Assembly: GCA_036258315.1 (NCBI GenBank)
Contig: DATADX010000041.1
Coordinates: 1-64,000 of the forward strand
Length of the DNA: 64,000 nucleotides
Direction: 5' to 3'
Origin: DASSYK01 sp036258315
GTDB lineage: Bacteria > Actinomycetota > Thermoleophilia > Solirubrobacterales > 70-9
Notes under the pieces: model-generated
What the model saw: only the letters and a program-made list of their open reading frames with translations
Database searches by the model: none
Told to the model about the DNA's origin: nothing
Translations under genes and position numbers: made by a program
In this document: piece after piece, positions 13,965 to 21,921 of the stretch
Layout: the number at the start of each line of letters is the position of its first letter
How positions within the stretch are numbered: the first letter of the stretch is position 1

Positions 13965-15344
13965 ATGGCGGACAGACCGGCGACATGCGTGATCGGAGCG
14001 GGGATCAGCGGCCTCACGGCCGGTAAGGCGCTCGGCGATCACGCCGTCCCCTACACCTGCTTCGAGGCCTCCGACGGCATCGGCGGCAACTGGTACTTCG
14101 CGAATCCGAACGGCCGCTCCTCCGCGTACCGCTCGCTGCACATCGACACCTCGCGCGACTGCATCTCGTTTCGCGACATGCCGATGGGCCCCGAGTACCC
14201 GGACTACCCGCACCACTCCGAGATCCTCGAGTACCTGAACCGGTACGCCGACGCGTTCGGGCTGCGGGAACGGATCCGCTTCCGGACGCCCGTCGAGCAC
14301 GCTGAGCGAATGCCCGCCGGCGGCTGGCGGATCACGACCGGCGACGGCGATACGCACGAGTTCGACTTCCTCGTGGTCGGAAACGGCCATCACTGGGACC
14401 CGCGTTACCCCGCCTTCCCGGGCCATTTCGACGGCGAGACGCTCCACTCACACCATTACCTCTCGCCGACCGAGCCGCTCGACCTGACCGGCAAGCGCGT
14501 GCTCGTCGTCGGGATCGGCAACAGCGCCGTCGATATCACCTCCGAGCTGTCGCGGCGAGGCGTCGCCGAGCGCGTAATCCTGTCCACCCGCAGCGGCGCC
14601 TGGGTGATCCCGAAGTACGTGTTCGGGCGTCCCACCGATCAGGTCGTGAAGACGAGCCCGCTCCTGCCGCTGAAGCTGCAGCGCTTCGTGGCGCGGCCGT
14701 TCCCGCGGCTCGTCTCGGGCCGGATGGAGGACTTCGGCCTCCCCCAACCCAATCACGGCTTCCTCGAGGCGCACCCGACGGTTTCGAGCGAGCTGCTCCT
14801 GCGGCTCGGGTCGGGCGACGCCGTCGCCAAGCCCAACGTCGCGGAGCTCGAGGGTGACCGCGTCCGCTTCGAGGACGGCAGCGTCGAGCGGGTCGACGCG
14901 ATCGTCTACGCCACCGGCTACCGGATCAGCTTCCCCTTCTTCGACGAGGACTTCCTCGCGGCGCCCGACAACCGCCTGCCGCTGTTCAAGCGCGTCTTCA
15001 AGCCGGGCATCGACGACCTCGCCTTCATCGGCTTCGCCCAGACCGTCCCGACCCTGTTCCCGTTCGTCGAGCTGCAGAGCAAGCTCGTCGCGCGCTACGC
15101 CAGCGGCGAGTACGCCCTGCCGCCGAAATCCGAGATCGAGGAGGCGATCCGGGCCGACCAGGACAAGCACGCCGGTCACTTCGCCGACCGCCCCCGCCAC
15201 ACGATGCAGATCGAGTGGTACTCCTACGAGCACGACCTGAAGCATCGCGAGATTCCCGCGGGCCACGAGCGGGCGCTCCGCGGCGAGGCGGCGAGGCTCG
15301 CCGGCCGCGCCGCTCGAGACGAGGAAGCCGCGGCCGTTGCCTGA
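13965..15344 (+). CDS. Flavin-containing monooxygenase
   Basis: A 459-residue FAD/NADPH enzyme. The first dinucleotide fold is CVIGAGISGLTAGKAL (residues 8-23), and GIGGNWYF matches the FMO GGxW pattern. The FMO fingerprint FxGxxxHxxxY lies in FPGHFDGETLHSHHY, and the NADPH fold is VLVVGIGNSAVDI. The C-terminal IVYATGY ATG motif is present. Expected to oxygenate soft nucleophiles or ketones. The next gene, an alpha/beta hydrolase, overlaps its end, which could fit a monooxygenase-plus-esterase pathway. Substrate unknown. Confidence 0.9.
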   Translation: MADRPATCVIGAGISGLTAGKALGDHAVPYTCFEASDGIGGNWYFANPNGRSSAYRSLHIDTSRDCISFRDMPMGPEYPDYPHHSEILEYLNRYADAFGLRERIRFRTPVEHAERMPAGGWRITTGDGDTHEFDFLVVGNGHHWDPRYPAFPGHFDGETLHSHHYLSPTEPLDLTGKRVLVVGIGNSAVDITSELSRRGVAERVILSTRSGAWVIPKYVFGRPTDQVVKTSPLLPLKLQRFVARPFPRLVSGRMEDFGLPQPNHGFLEAHPTVSSELLLRLGSGDAVAKPNVAELEGDRVRFEDGSVERVDAIVYATGYRISFPFFDEDFLAAPDNRLPLFKRVFKPGIDDLAFIGFAQTVPTLFPFVELQSKLVARYASGEYALPPKSEIEEAIRADQDKHAGHFADRPRHTMQIEWYSYEHDLKHREIPAGHERALRGEAARLAGRAARDEEAAAVA

Positions 15345-16290
15345 CCGCAGCGACGTCACCTTCCCGAGCCACGGGGAGCTGTGCGCCGCCTGGTACCTGA
15401 GCGGCAACGGGGACGCTTTCGCCGGCGACCGCGGCCGCCCGTGCGTCGTGATGGCGCACGGAGTCGGCGGCACCCGCGACTCCGGCCTGCTCCCGTTCGC
15501 CCAGGCGTTCGCGAAGGAGGGCCTCGACGTCGTGCTGTTCGACTACCGGACCTTCGGCGGCTCCACGGGGGAGCCGCGCCAGCTCGGCTGGCCACCGCGG
15601 CACCGCGACGACTATCGGGCGGCCGTCGAGTTCGCCCGCGGTCTCGACGGAGTCGATCCGGAGCGGATCGTTCTCTGGGGCACGTCGTGGTCGGGCGGCC
15701 ACGTCGTCTACGTCGCGGCGGACGACCCGCGGATCGCCGCCGTGATCGCACAGACGCCCGATCTCGACGGGCTCCGCACCCTCAGGGAGATCGGCCGACA
15801 GGGCGGGATCCGGCGGATGCTGGCGACGACGGCGCACGGGATCCGCGACGCGCTCGCTGGGCTCCGCGGACAGCGGCCCCAATTGATCCCGCTCGCTGCT
15901 TCTCCTGGCGAGATCGCCGCGCTGGTCAGCGATGACGCCCTGCCCGGCTACCTGTCGATCGCCGGCCCCTCGTGGCGCAACGAGGTGACCGCCCGCGCGA
16001 TCCTGTACGAGGGGAGCAACCGGGCGATCACCCGGATGGGCGACCTCGCCTGCCCGATCCTGATCCAGGTCGCCGAGCGCGACGCGATCGCACCGCCCGC
16101 GGCCGCATACGCCGCCGCGTGGCGTGCGAAGGGTCGATCGGAGGTCCGCGAGTACCCGTGTGAGCACTTCGACATATACGTCGGTGAGTGGCGCGAGCGC
16201 TCGATCGCCGACCAGGTCCACTTCCTGCGCCGCCACCTGGCTCTGGAGGCGGCCGCCGTCACGGGCGTCGCCGCCGGTCCCGCCCGCTAG
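15337..16290 (+). CDS. Alpha/beta hydrolase (dienelactone hydrolase/peptidase-like)
   Basis: A 317-residue alpha/beta hydrolase starting at TTG 15337, which overlaps the monooxygenase stop by 8 bases. Key features are VVMAHGVGGTRDSG (oxyanion region), VVLFDYRTFGGSTGEPR, and the nucleophile turn WGTSWSGGHV (Ser near 117-119). The acid lies in QVAERDAIAPP and the catalytic His in EYPCEHFDIY. The HGxGG start and the S-T-G-E-P segment resemble acetyl-xylan-esterase and dienelactone-hydrolase-like proteins. Overlap suggests translational coupling with the FMO. Substrate unknown. Confidence 0.88.
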   Translation: MPDRSDVTFPSHGELCAAWYLSGNGDAFAGDRGRPCVVMAHGVGGTRDSGLLPFAQAFAKEGLDVVLFDYRTFGGSTGEPRQLGWPPRHRDDYRAAVEFARGLDGVDPERIVLWGTSWSGGHVVYVAADDPRIAAVIAQTPDLDGLRTLREIGRQGGIRRMLATTAHGIRDALAGLRGQRPQLIPLAASPGEIAALVSDDALPGYLSIAGPSWRNEVTARAILYEGSNRAITRMGDLACPILIQVAERDAIAPPAAAYAAAWRAKGRSEVREYPCEHFDIYVGEWRERSIADQVHFLRRHLALEAAAVTGVAAGPAR

Positions 16291-16320
16291 TCGCCCACCG
16301 CCAGCTTCTAAGCTGGGGCG

Positions 16321-17085
16321 ATGGTCAAGGACGTCACCGAGCAGACCTTCGAGACCGAGGTCCTCGATCGATCGCGTCAGATCCCGGTCGTCGTCGACTT
16401 CTGGGCGGAATGGTGCGGCCCCTGCCGCGTCCTCGGCCCCACCCTCGAGAAGGCCGTCGAGGACCGCTCCGGCCAGGTCGAGCTCGCCAAGCTGGACACC
16501 GACGCGAATCAGGCCCTCGCGGCTCGGTTCGGGATCCAGAGCATCCCCGCCGTCAAGGCCTTCCGCAACGGCGAGGTGGTCGCCGAGTTCGTCGGCGCCC
16601 AGCCGCCGGCGGCGGTCGACCAGTTTCTCGACGGGCTGGTCCCTTCCGAGGCCGAGCGGCTCGCCGAGGCGGGGGACGAGGAGTCGCTGCGCCGGGCCCT
16701 CGAGCTCGATCCGCGCCAGGCCCCTGCCGCGATCGCCCTCGCCCGGATCCTGCTTGAGCGCGGCGAGCCCGCCGAGGCATCGACCGTGCTCGAGTCGATC
16801 GGCGCCCTCGATTTCGTCGCCGACGGCCTCGCCGCCCGGGCCGAGCTGGAGCGCGACGAGAACGGAGCCGCCCCGGACGCCGGGCTCCAGTCCGCGTTCT
16901 CCGCCTGGGACGAGGGCGATCAGGAGCGGGCTCTCGAGGCGCTGCAAGCCGCCCTGGCCGGCACCGCGGACCCCGAGCGGCGCGACCGGATCCGCCGCGT
17001 GATGCTCGCCATCTTCAACGAGCTCGGCACCGCCCACCCACTCGCGACCGAGCACCGCCGCCGCCTCGCAGCTGCGCTCAACTGA
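16321..17085 (+). CDS. Thioredoxin-TPR co-chaperone (YbbN/CnoX-like)
   Basis: A 254-residue two-part protein. Residues 1-110 are a thioredoxin domain with the intact active site WAEWCGPC (Cys32, Cys35) and the cis-Pro in IQSIPAVKAF. Residues 115-254 form helical repeats of TPR type (EESLRRALELDPRQAPAAIALARILLE in outline), ending EHRRRLAAALN. This matches YbbN/CnoX proteins, which hold unfolding clients under oxidative stress and hand them to chaperones. The active-site CGPC suggests genuine redox activity, unlike E. coli CnoX. The ATG at 16321 is the only sensible start. Confidence 0.9.
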   Translation: MVKDVTEQTFETEVLDRSRQIPVVVDFWAEWCGPCRVLGPTLEKAVEDRSGQVELAKLDTDANQALAARFGIQSIPAVKAFRNGEVVAEFVGAQPPAAVDQFLDGLVPSEAERLAEAGDEESLRRALELDPRQAPAAIALARILLERGEPAEASTVLESIGALDFVADGLAARAELERDENGAAPDAGLQSAFSAWDEGDQERALEALQAALAGTADPERRDRIRRVMLAIFNELGTAHPLATEHRRRLAAALN

Positions 17086-17387
17086 GCGTCGCGAGGGGGC
17101 TTGCCGGGCGCGCCGCTGGGGACGGCCACCTCGATCGGGATGCCGAGCGCCTCGGCCTCCTCGATCCCCTCGCCCTCGACGTCGCGTGAGCAGACGATCC
17201 TGAAGCGGCCGGTGCCGATCTCGGAGTCGGGGACGATCGGGAGGCCGCGGATCTGCTCCCAGCCGAGCCGCTCCGCCTCGTAGGGGTTCAGCCGCACCTC
17301 GGCCGCCGGGAACGGGCAGTTCGCGTTGTGCTGGTCGATCGCCTTGGAGATCGCCTCGAGGTTCTTCGCCTCCGAGCTGCTCACCAT
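16920..17387 (-). CDS. Hypothetical protein overlapping the 3' end of the thioredoxin gene
   Basis: Only the first ~100 residues look like a constrained protein. They start MVSSSEAKNLEAISKAIDQH, then comes NCPFPAAEVRLNPYEAERLG and GRFRIVCSRDVEGEG; two cysteines and several aromatic and proline positions look conserved. Past residue 100 the frame runs antisense through the thioredoxin-TPR gene for 166 bases and becomes an Arg/Ser-rich tail typical of shadow frames. The true C-terminus may be shorter, reached by a frameshift relative to this sequence. Start is ATG 17387. It is divergent from dinB. Function unknown. Confidence 0.55.
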   Translation of the reverse strand: MVSSSEAKNLEAISKAIDQHNANCPFPAAEVRLNPYEAERLGWEQIRGLPIVPDSEIGTGRFRIVCSRDVEGEGIEEAEALGIPIEVAVPSGAPGKPPRDAQLSAAARRRRCSVASGWAVPSSLKMASITRRIRSRRSGSAVPARAACSASRARS

Positions 17388-17440
17388 TCCCAACATAGCG
17401 AGCCACGTCGGTGCCGGTGCCTAGGATCGTTCAGGCGCAG

Positions 17441-18496
17441 ATGATCGCCCACGTCGACATGGACGCCTTCTACGTCGCGGTCGAGCTGCTGCGCCATCCC
17501 GAGCTGCGCGGGAAGCCGGTGGTCGTCGCTCACGACGGCCCGCGCGGGGTCGTCACGACCGCGTCGTACGAGGCGCGCAGGCACGGCGTCCACTCTGCGC
17601 TTCCGATGGTGACCGCCCGGAGGCGCTGTCCGCGGCTCGCCGTGCTCCCTGTGGACATGCAGCTCTACAAGCGCGGGTCCGCCAAGGTGATGGAGACGCT
17701 GCGCGACTTCAGTGACACCGTCGAGGTGGTGGGACTCGACGAGGCCTACGTCGACCTCTCGGACTCCCCCGTCCCGAAGTCGCGGGCGCTGGAGATCAAG
17801 CGCCGGATCAAGGAGGTGACGAGGCTCGTCTGCTCGATCGGCCTGGGGCCGAACCGCCTGATGGCGAAGATCGCCTCGGACCTCGACAAGCCCGACGGCT
17901 TGTTCGTTCTCGACGAGGGGAGCTGGCTCGCGACGGTCGGCGGCAGGCCCCCGGCGCTCCTCCCAGGCGTCGGGCCGCGGACCGTCGAGCGGCTGCGCAA
18001 GGTCGGGATCGAGACGGTCGCGGAGCTCGCCACGGCCGAGCCGGGGCTCCTGGAGCGTGCTTTCGGGCCGAGGCAGGGACTTGCCCTGCGGGAGCGCGCG
18101 AACGGCGTCGGCGCCACAACATTGACCACCGACCGGAAGCCGAAGTCGGAGAGCCGCGAGACCACGTTCGCAGCCGACGTCTCGGATCCCGAGCGGCTCG
18201 CCGCCACCCTAGACGGCCTCGCGCGGTCGGTCTGCGCGGGGCTGGCGAAGAGCGGCTACCGGGGCCGGACGGTGACGATGAAGATCCGGCTGCGGCCGTT
18301 CAGGACGCACACCCGCTCTCGCACGCTGGCCTCGCCCACCCGTGACGCGGACGCGGTCGCCGGCGTCGCCCGGCAGCTCCTTGCGGAGTTCGAGCTCGAC
18401 GCGCCGGTGCGCCTGATCGGCGCCGGGGTCGCCGGGCTCGTCGCGGACGGACGTCCCGTCAGTCGGGATGCTGGGACGGCGCAACTCCGCCTCTGA
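17441..18496 (+). CDS. dinB: DNA polymerase IV (Y-family translesion polymerase)
   Basis: A 351-residue Y-family polymerase. MIAHVDMDAFYVAVE carries the first catalytic Asp, YEARRHGV the fingers motif, and VVGLDEAYVDLSD the catalytic Asp-Glu pair. CSIGLGPNRLMAKIAS and KPDGLFVL follow. The helix-hairpin-helix thumb (LLPGVGPRTVERLRKVGI) and little-finger domain are complete. The protein ends AQLRL, resembling the QLxL beta-clamp-binding tail. The ATG at 17441 is preferred over an upstream GTG, because conserved sequence begins there and a CAGG lies before it. No LexA box is visible upstream. Confidence 0.94.
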   Translation: MIAHVDMDAFYVAVELLRHPELRGKPVVVAHDGPRGVVTTASYEARRHGVHSALPMVTARRRCPRLAVLPVDMQLYKRGSAKVMETLRDFSDTVEVVGLDEAYVDLSDSPVPKSRALEIKRRIKEVTRLVCSIGLGPNRLMAKIASDLDKPDGLFVLDEGSWLATVGGRPPALLPGVGPRTVERLRKVGIETVAELATAEPGLLERAFGPRQGLALRERANGVGATTLTTDRKPKSESRETTFAADVSDPERLAATLDGLARSVCAGLAKSGYRGRTVTMKIRLRPFRTHTRSRTLASPTRDADAVAGVARQLLAEFELDAPVRLIGAGVAGLVADGRPVSRDAGTAQLRL

Positions 18497-18520
18497 GCGC
18501 CACGGCTTCGCCATCAATCG

Positions 18521-18536
18521 CGGCCGCGAGCGGCCG
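18521..18536. terminator. GC hairpin between convergent dinB and rlpA-like genes
   Basis: CGGCCG-CGAG-CGGCCG forms a 6-bp GC stem with a CGAG tetraloop, 25 bases after the dinB stop and 4 bases before the end of the convergent gene. It is a plausible bidirectional terminator without a T-run. Confidence 0.4.
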
Positions 18537-18539
18537 TCG

Positions 18540-19232
18540 CTAGCGGGTCGTCAGAACGGTGCCGACGTCGCCGAACCCGAGCTTCGCCTTGGTGGCGGCG
18601 GTCAGGTCGTACTCGCGGTCGCCGGAGAACGGCCCGCGGTCGATCACCGGAACGGTGACGGTCCGCGCGCGGTAGCGAAGGGTGACCTTCTCCCCGCAGG
18701 GGAGCGACTTGTTGGCGACTCCGTGCGTCCCCGGCGTCAGCGTCTGGCCGCACGCCGTGCCGTTCCCGTACAGCCCCGGGCCGTAGTAGGACGCGACGGC
18801 GGGACGGTAGACGTTGATCTCCCGGACTCGTGAGCGCGCCATGCGGGCCTGACCGCTCGCCTGGGTGACCGCCTTCGCCTCGTAGACGCCGGGGCCGGGT
18901 GCGCTCCAGAGGACGCGGAAGCGCCCATCGGCGCCGGTGCGGACGGTCTTCACCTTCTCGCCGTTGATCCGCACCGTCACCCGGCGAGCCGCGGCGGGAC
19001 GAAGCCTGCCCCGCAGCCTGATCGTGCCACCCGCCATCGCGTGCCGCTTGACGCGGAGCTTGGCGGTCGAGTGAACGAGTCCGCCGCTGGCCGTCGCGCC
19101 GGTGCCCGGATCCGCGAGCGGATCAGGGACGGTGCCGGTCGCGGTGGCGGCGATCCCGGTCGTGATCATCAACGCTGTCACGGGCAGCACAGCAAGTGCG
19201 GCCCGCTTTCGCCTCCCGTGGAAGCGACGCAA
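18540..19232 (-). CDS. RlpA-like double-psi beta-barrel cell-wall protein
   Basis: A 230-residue exported protein. The basic start MRRFHGRRKRAAL precedes a signal/anchor helix (about 12-30). A middle beta domain (residues 50-140, VRINGEKVKTVRTGADG) resembles an Ig-like or bacterial surface module. The C-terminus is a RlpA double-psi barrel: ASYYGPGLYGNGTACG, HGVANKSLPCGEKVTL, VPVIDRGPF and REYDLTAATKAKLGF. RlpA domains are lytic transglycosylases acting on peptidoglycan. Start is TTG 19232 with AAGGTG upstream. Expression should be under the c-di-AMP riboswitch lying directly upstream. Confidence 0.88.
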   Translation of the reverse strand: MRRFHGRRKRAALAVLPVTALMITTGIAATATGTVPDPLADPGTGATASGGLVHSTAKLRVKRHAMAGGTIRLRGRLRPAAARRVTVRINGEKVKTVRTGADGRFRVLWSAPGPGVYEAKAVTQASGQARMARSRVREINVYRPAVASYYGPGLYGNGTACGQTLTPGTHGVANKSLPCGEKVTLRYRARTVTVPVIDRGPFSGDREYDLTAATKAKLGFGDVGTVLTTR

Positions 19233-19251
19233 AGTGAAACACCTTGCCTTT

Positions 19252-19395
19252 CGGTACCGCCTACGGGGTTAGCTGACGGGCTCGCGGCGGCAGGCGTTAG
19301 CCACAGCCGCTAAGGGCGGAGCACCGCCCCATTCGCCCCCGCCGGCGTCCTGCCCGATGCCGGCCATTGGGTCCCCCGCTCGCCCGATGTCCGTC
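19252..19395 (-). promoter_or_regulatory. c-di-AMP riboswitch (ydaO/yuaA class)
   Basis: Read on the minus strand, the leader contains the class hallmarks in order: GAGCGGGGGACCCA near 19383-19368, GGGGGCGAATGGGG near 19340-19327, and the 3' block CCCGTCAGCTAACCCCGTAG (19280-19261), continuing into GCGG. The last block is almost identical to the CCGUCAGCUAACCUCGUAGGC signature of ydaO/yuaA RNAs. In actinobacteria this class precedes cell-wall remodelling genes (rpf, NlpC/P60, RlpA), which agrees with the gene it leads. Such riboswitches usually turn expression off when c-di-AMP is high. The exact 5' boundary is uncertain. Confidence 0.88.
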
Positions 19396-19439
19396 AGGGC
19401 GACTCGGCAGATAGTTCTGCGTTCAGCGGCGCTAGGTTA

Positions 19440-19470
19440 GGGACTGCTCACATATTCCTGCGTGAGTCCC
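19440..19470. promoter_or_regulatory. Inverted repeat in the leader of the WS/DGAT gene
   Basis: GGGACT (19440-19445), then TCAC, pairs with GTGAGTCCC (19462-19470) apart from a 2-base bulge. The dyad lies 18-48 bases upstream of the acyltransferase ATG and outside the riboswitch, so it may be an operator or a leader hairpin. Confidence 0.35.
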
Positions 19471-19487
19471 GTCACATTCGGTGTGCG

Positions 19488-20990
19488 ATGATCGAAATCG
19501 TGCACGACCGCCTCACAGGGCTCGACTCCTCGTTCCTCCACCTCGAGCGAGGCGGGGCCCATATGCACGTCGCGTCGACCACCCTCTTCGCGGGTCCGCC
19601 TCCCCCCTACGTCGAGTTCCGCGATCATCTCGCCTCGCGCCTGCACCTCGTGCCCCGCTTCCGCCAGAAGGTTCGCGAGGTGCCGTTCGGCCAGGGGCGC
19701 CCCGTCTGGGTCGACGATCCGCATCTCAACCTGGCCTATCACGTGCGCCACACGTCGCTGCCGCCGCCCGGCAGCGAGCAGCAGTTGCGCGTGCTCGCGG
19801 CCCGGATCTTCTCCCAGCAGCTCGATCGCTCGAAGCCGCTCTGGGAGATGTGGCTCGTCGAGGGGCTCGAGGACGACCGGTTCGCGATCGTCGGCAAGAC
19901 TCACCACGCGCTGGTCGACGGCGTCTCGGGCGTCGACATCAGCATGGTCCTGTTCGACGTCGACCGCGAGCCCGACCGCGTGCCCACGGCCCCCGAGGTC
20001 TGGCTCCCCGATCCGGAGCCGACGGAGTCCCAACTGCTCGCAGAGGCTTTGGTCGAGCGCGCCGTCAGCCCGCGCGAGGCCGTGCGCGGCGTCCGCCACG
20101 TCCTCAGCGGCCCGCGCCGCGCCGCCGAGAAGGTGCTCGAGACGGCGACGGCGGCCGGGACATTCGCCACGTCGTGGGGAGCGCCGGAGACGCCGTTCAA
20201 CGTCGAGATCGGCCCGCACCGGCGCTTCGACTGGGCCCAGGCATCGCTCGACGACCTGAAGCTGGTCAAGAACGAGCTCGGCGGCACCGTCAACGACGTG
20301 ATCCTCGCCGCCGTCTCGGGCGCGCTCGGGCGCTACCTGCGGGCGCGCGGCCACTCGACCGCGGGGCTCGAGATGCGGGCGATGGTGCCGGTCAGCATCC
20401 GCAGCGAGGATGAGCGCGGCGCGCTCGGCAACCGCGTCACGACGATGATGGCCCCGCTCCCGGTCTGGTGCGAGGACCCGGTCAAGCGGATGCACCGGGT
20501 CAGCGCCGCGATGGGCGACCTGAAGCAGTCGAAGCAGGCGATGGGCGCCACCGTGTTGACCCAGCTGACCGACTTCGCCCCGCCGACGATCGCCGGCCAG
20601 GCGGCGAGGCTGCAGTCGCGCCAGCGCTTCTTCAACCTCGTCGTCACCAACATCCCCGGCCCGCAGTTCCCGCTCTACCTGCTCGGACGCCGGATGGAGC
20701 GCATCTTCCCGATGGTTCCGCTCGCCAAGCGCCAGGCGGTCTGCGTGGGGATCATGTCCTACAACGGTCAGGTCAACTTCGGGCTGATCGGCGACTACGA
20801 CGCGATGGAGGACCTCGGGGACCTCGCGGCGGACCTCGAGGTCTCTCTGGACGAGCTCGTCGAAGCGGCGGGCGGCCGGCGCGGGTTCCTGCGCCGGTTC
20901 GTATCGCGGGCCGAGCGGGACTCTTCCGAGGCCCACGCCAACGGCGCCGCGGAGCCCTCCAGGCAGGAGGGCTCCTCGCCTCCGGGCTGA
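19488..20990 (+). CDS. Wax ester synthase/diacylglycerol acyltransferase (WS/DGAT)
   Basis: A 500-residue member of the bacterial WS/DGAT family. The N-terminal DRLTGLDSSFLHLE and the catalytic HHxxxDG motif at residues 139-145 (KTHHALVDGVSG) are intact. So are VNDVILAAVSGALG, a PVSIR motif and the C-terminal NIPGP segment. The enzyme esterifies diacylglycerol or fatty alcohol with acyl-CoA, giving storage triacylglycerol or wax. Together with the acyl-CoA ligase at 39421 this supports lipid storage. The C-terminal 25 residues are low-complexity and contain a strong hairpin at the DNA level. Confidence 0.93.
   Translation: MIEIVHDRLTGLDSSFLHLERGGAHMHVASTTLFAGPPPPYVEFRDHLASRLHLVPRFRQKVREVPFGQGRPVWVDDPHLNLAYHVRHTSLPPPGSEQQLRVLAARIFSQQLDRSKPLWEMWLVEGLEDDRFAIVGKTHHALVDGVSGVDISMVLFDVDREPDRVPTAPEVWLPDPEPTESQLLAEALVERAVSPREAVRGVRHVLSGPRRAAEKVLETATAAGTFATSWGAPETPFNVEIGPHRRFDWAQASLDDLKLVKNELGGTVNDVILAAVSGALGRYLRARGHSTAGLEMRAMVPVSIRSEDERGALGNRVTTMMAPLPVWCEDPVKRMHRVSAAMGDLKQSKQAMGATVLTQLTDFAPPTIAGQAARLQSRQRFFNLVVTNIPGPQFPLYLLGRRMERIFPMVPLAKRQAVCVGIMSYNGQVNFGLIGDYDAMEDLGDLAADLEVSLDELVEAAGGRRGFLRRFVSRAERDSSEAHANGAAEPSRQEGSSPPG
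20951..20975. terminator. 10-bp hairpin inside the last codons of the WS/DGAT gene
   Basis: GGAGCCCTCC-AGGCA-GGAGGGCTCC is a perfect 10-bp stem with a 5-base loop. It lies 13 bases before the acyltransferase stop and about 30 bases beyond the stop of the convergent ChbG-like gene. It probably ends transcription from one or both sides, although no T-run follows. Confidence 0.5.
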
Positions 20991-21003
20991 GGGCCTCTCC
21001 CGT

Positions 21004-21729
21004 CTACTCCGTCGCCCGCTCCAGCGGCCCGCCCGGATAGGCGAATGCTTCGCTGTGGGTCGAGCGCTGGGCGCCCGCCCAGACCGGCTCGTCGAACCGT
21101 TCCCTGACGCGCGCCCGCAACAGCGAATCGAGTTCCTCGCGGCGGGCGACGTCGTACTCCGAGCCGGACTCAGGGTCCGGGTACCCGGGGTGGGTGAACC
21201 ACTCGGTCACTCCCGGCGGCAGGTTGCGCAGCTCCGGTGGGTCGGCGGGCTCCTTGCTCTCGGTCCGCCCGAGCAGCATGTCGTTGGTCGCTATCCCCCG
21301 CTCGCGCAGCCACTGGCGGTGGTCCGGATTGACGGAGCGGACCGGGGCGCCGATCTGCTGCGCGGTCTGGAGCACGGGCGTCGCCAGCTCGGGTCGCGCG
21401 TGGCAGTGGTGGTGCCCGTTCAGGAACGAGGGCCAGCGGCCGAACAGGTCGACGAACCGGTCGAGCTGCACGCGCAGCGAGGTCCGCGCGGGGGCGCCGC
21501 TGCGCGGCCCCCAGCGGCCCTCGAACTCGATGTGGAGGCCGACCTCCACCCCGGTCTCGAGCAACGGCTCGGGGACGCAGAACTCGCGGTCGACCATCGC
21601 GCTGACGGAGTCGACCGCCCCGGCCTCGATCATCGCGAGGATCCCCTCGTTGTAAGAGGGCCAATAGCCGTAGTCGTCGGCCGTGATGATCAGCAGCGGT
21701 CCGCTCGAGCTCTCCATCGGGGACATCAT
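21004..21729 (-). CDS. ChbG/HpnK-type (YdjC) carbohydrate deacetylase
   Basis: A 241-residue YdjC-family protein. The metal-binding motif ITADDYGYWPSYNEGI is at residues 14-29, followed by VGLHIEFEG and SFLNGHHHCHARPE with the His cluster. WFTHPGYPD completes the active site. Members remove acetyl groups from N-acetylated sugars (chitooligosaccharides, hopanoid glucosamine). Three ATGs lie close together at the N-terminus (21729, 21726, 21717), none with a convincing ribosome-binding site. It converges with the acyltransferase gene, with 13 bases between stops. Confidence 0.88.
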   Translation of the reverse strand: MMSPMESSSGPLLIITADDYGYWPSYNEGILAMIEAGAVDSVSAMVDREFCVPEPLLETGVEVGLHIEFEGRWGPRSGAPARTSLRVQLDRFVDLFGRWPSFLNGHHHCHARPELATPVLQTAQQIGAPVRSVNPDHRQWLRERGIATNDMLLGRTESKEPADPPELRNLPPGVTEWFTHPGYPDPESGSEYDVARREELDSLLRARVRERFDEPVWAGAQRSTHSEAFAYPGGPLERATE

Positions 21730-21762
21730 CGCTCAGGTCGGCCGCGGTCGCACCACGGCGCC

Positions 21763-21882
21763 GAGCTCGGGCGGTCGCTGGCGATCACCGAGGCGCGGAT
21801 CGGCCAGATCTATCTGGTCACGGTCGTCGCGCTGATCGTCTCCAACGTCAGGGCCGCACCACGCCGGCGGACGGGCGCCTAG
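21763..21882 (+). pseudogene. Remnant of a potassium-channel C-terminus
   Basis: About 39 codons before a TAG at 21880 read ELGRSLAITEARIG and QIYLVTVVALIVSN, ending in an Arg-rich tail. This resembles the second transmembrane helix of small K+ channels, which follows the TVGYGD selectivity filter. The pore, filter and first helix are missing, and the sequence upstream runs into the divergent deacetylase gene. A truncated relic is the best explanation. The possibility of a chance hydrophobic stretch remains. Confidence 0.4.
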
Positions 21883-21921
21883 ACCGCTACGAACGACCGC
21901 GCCGCGTGTTTCGGGGGGTGC

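Noticed and set aside
13965..16290. Secondary-metabolite cluster (FMO plus hydrolase, or the BBE oxidase pair)
   Set aside because: No synthase, carrier protein, transporter or pathway regulator lies nearby, so there is no basis for a biosynthetic cluster.
15025..17406. Very long open frames opposite real genes (also around 27134-29272, 33518-35731, 38797-41289 and 42308-43684)
   Set aside because: They are antisense shadows of genes with clear homology. High third-position GC removes stop codons on the opposite strand, and their translations are Arg/Gly/Leu/Val-rich without domains.
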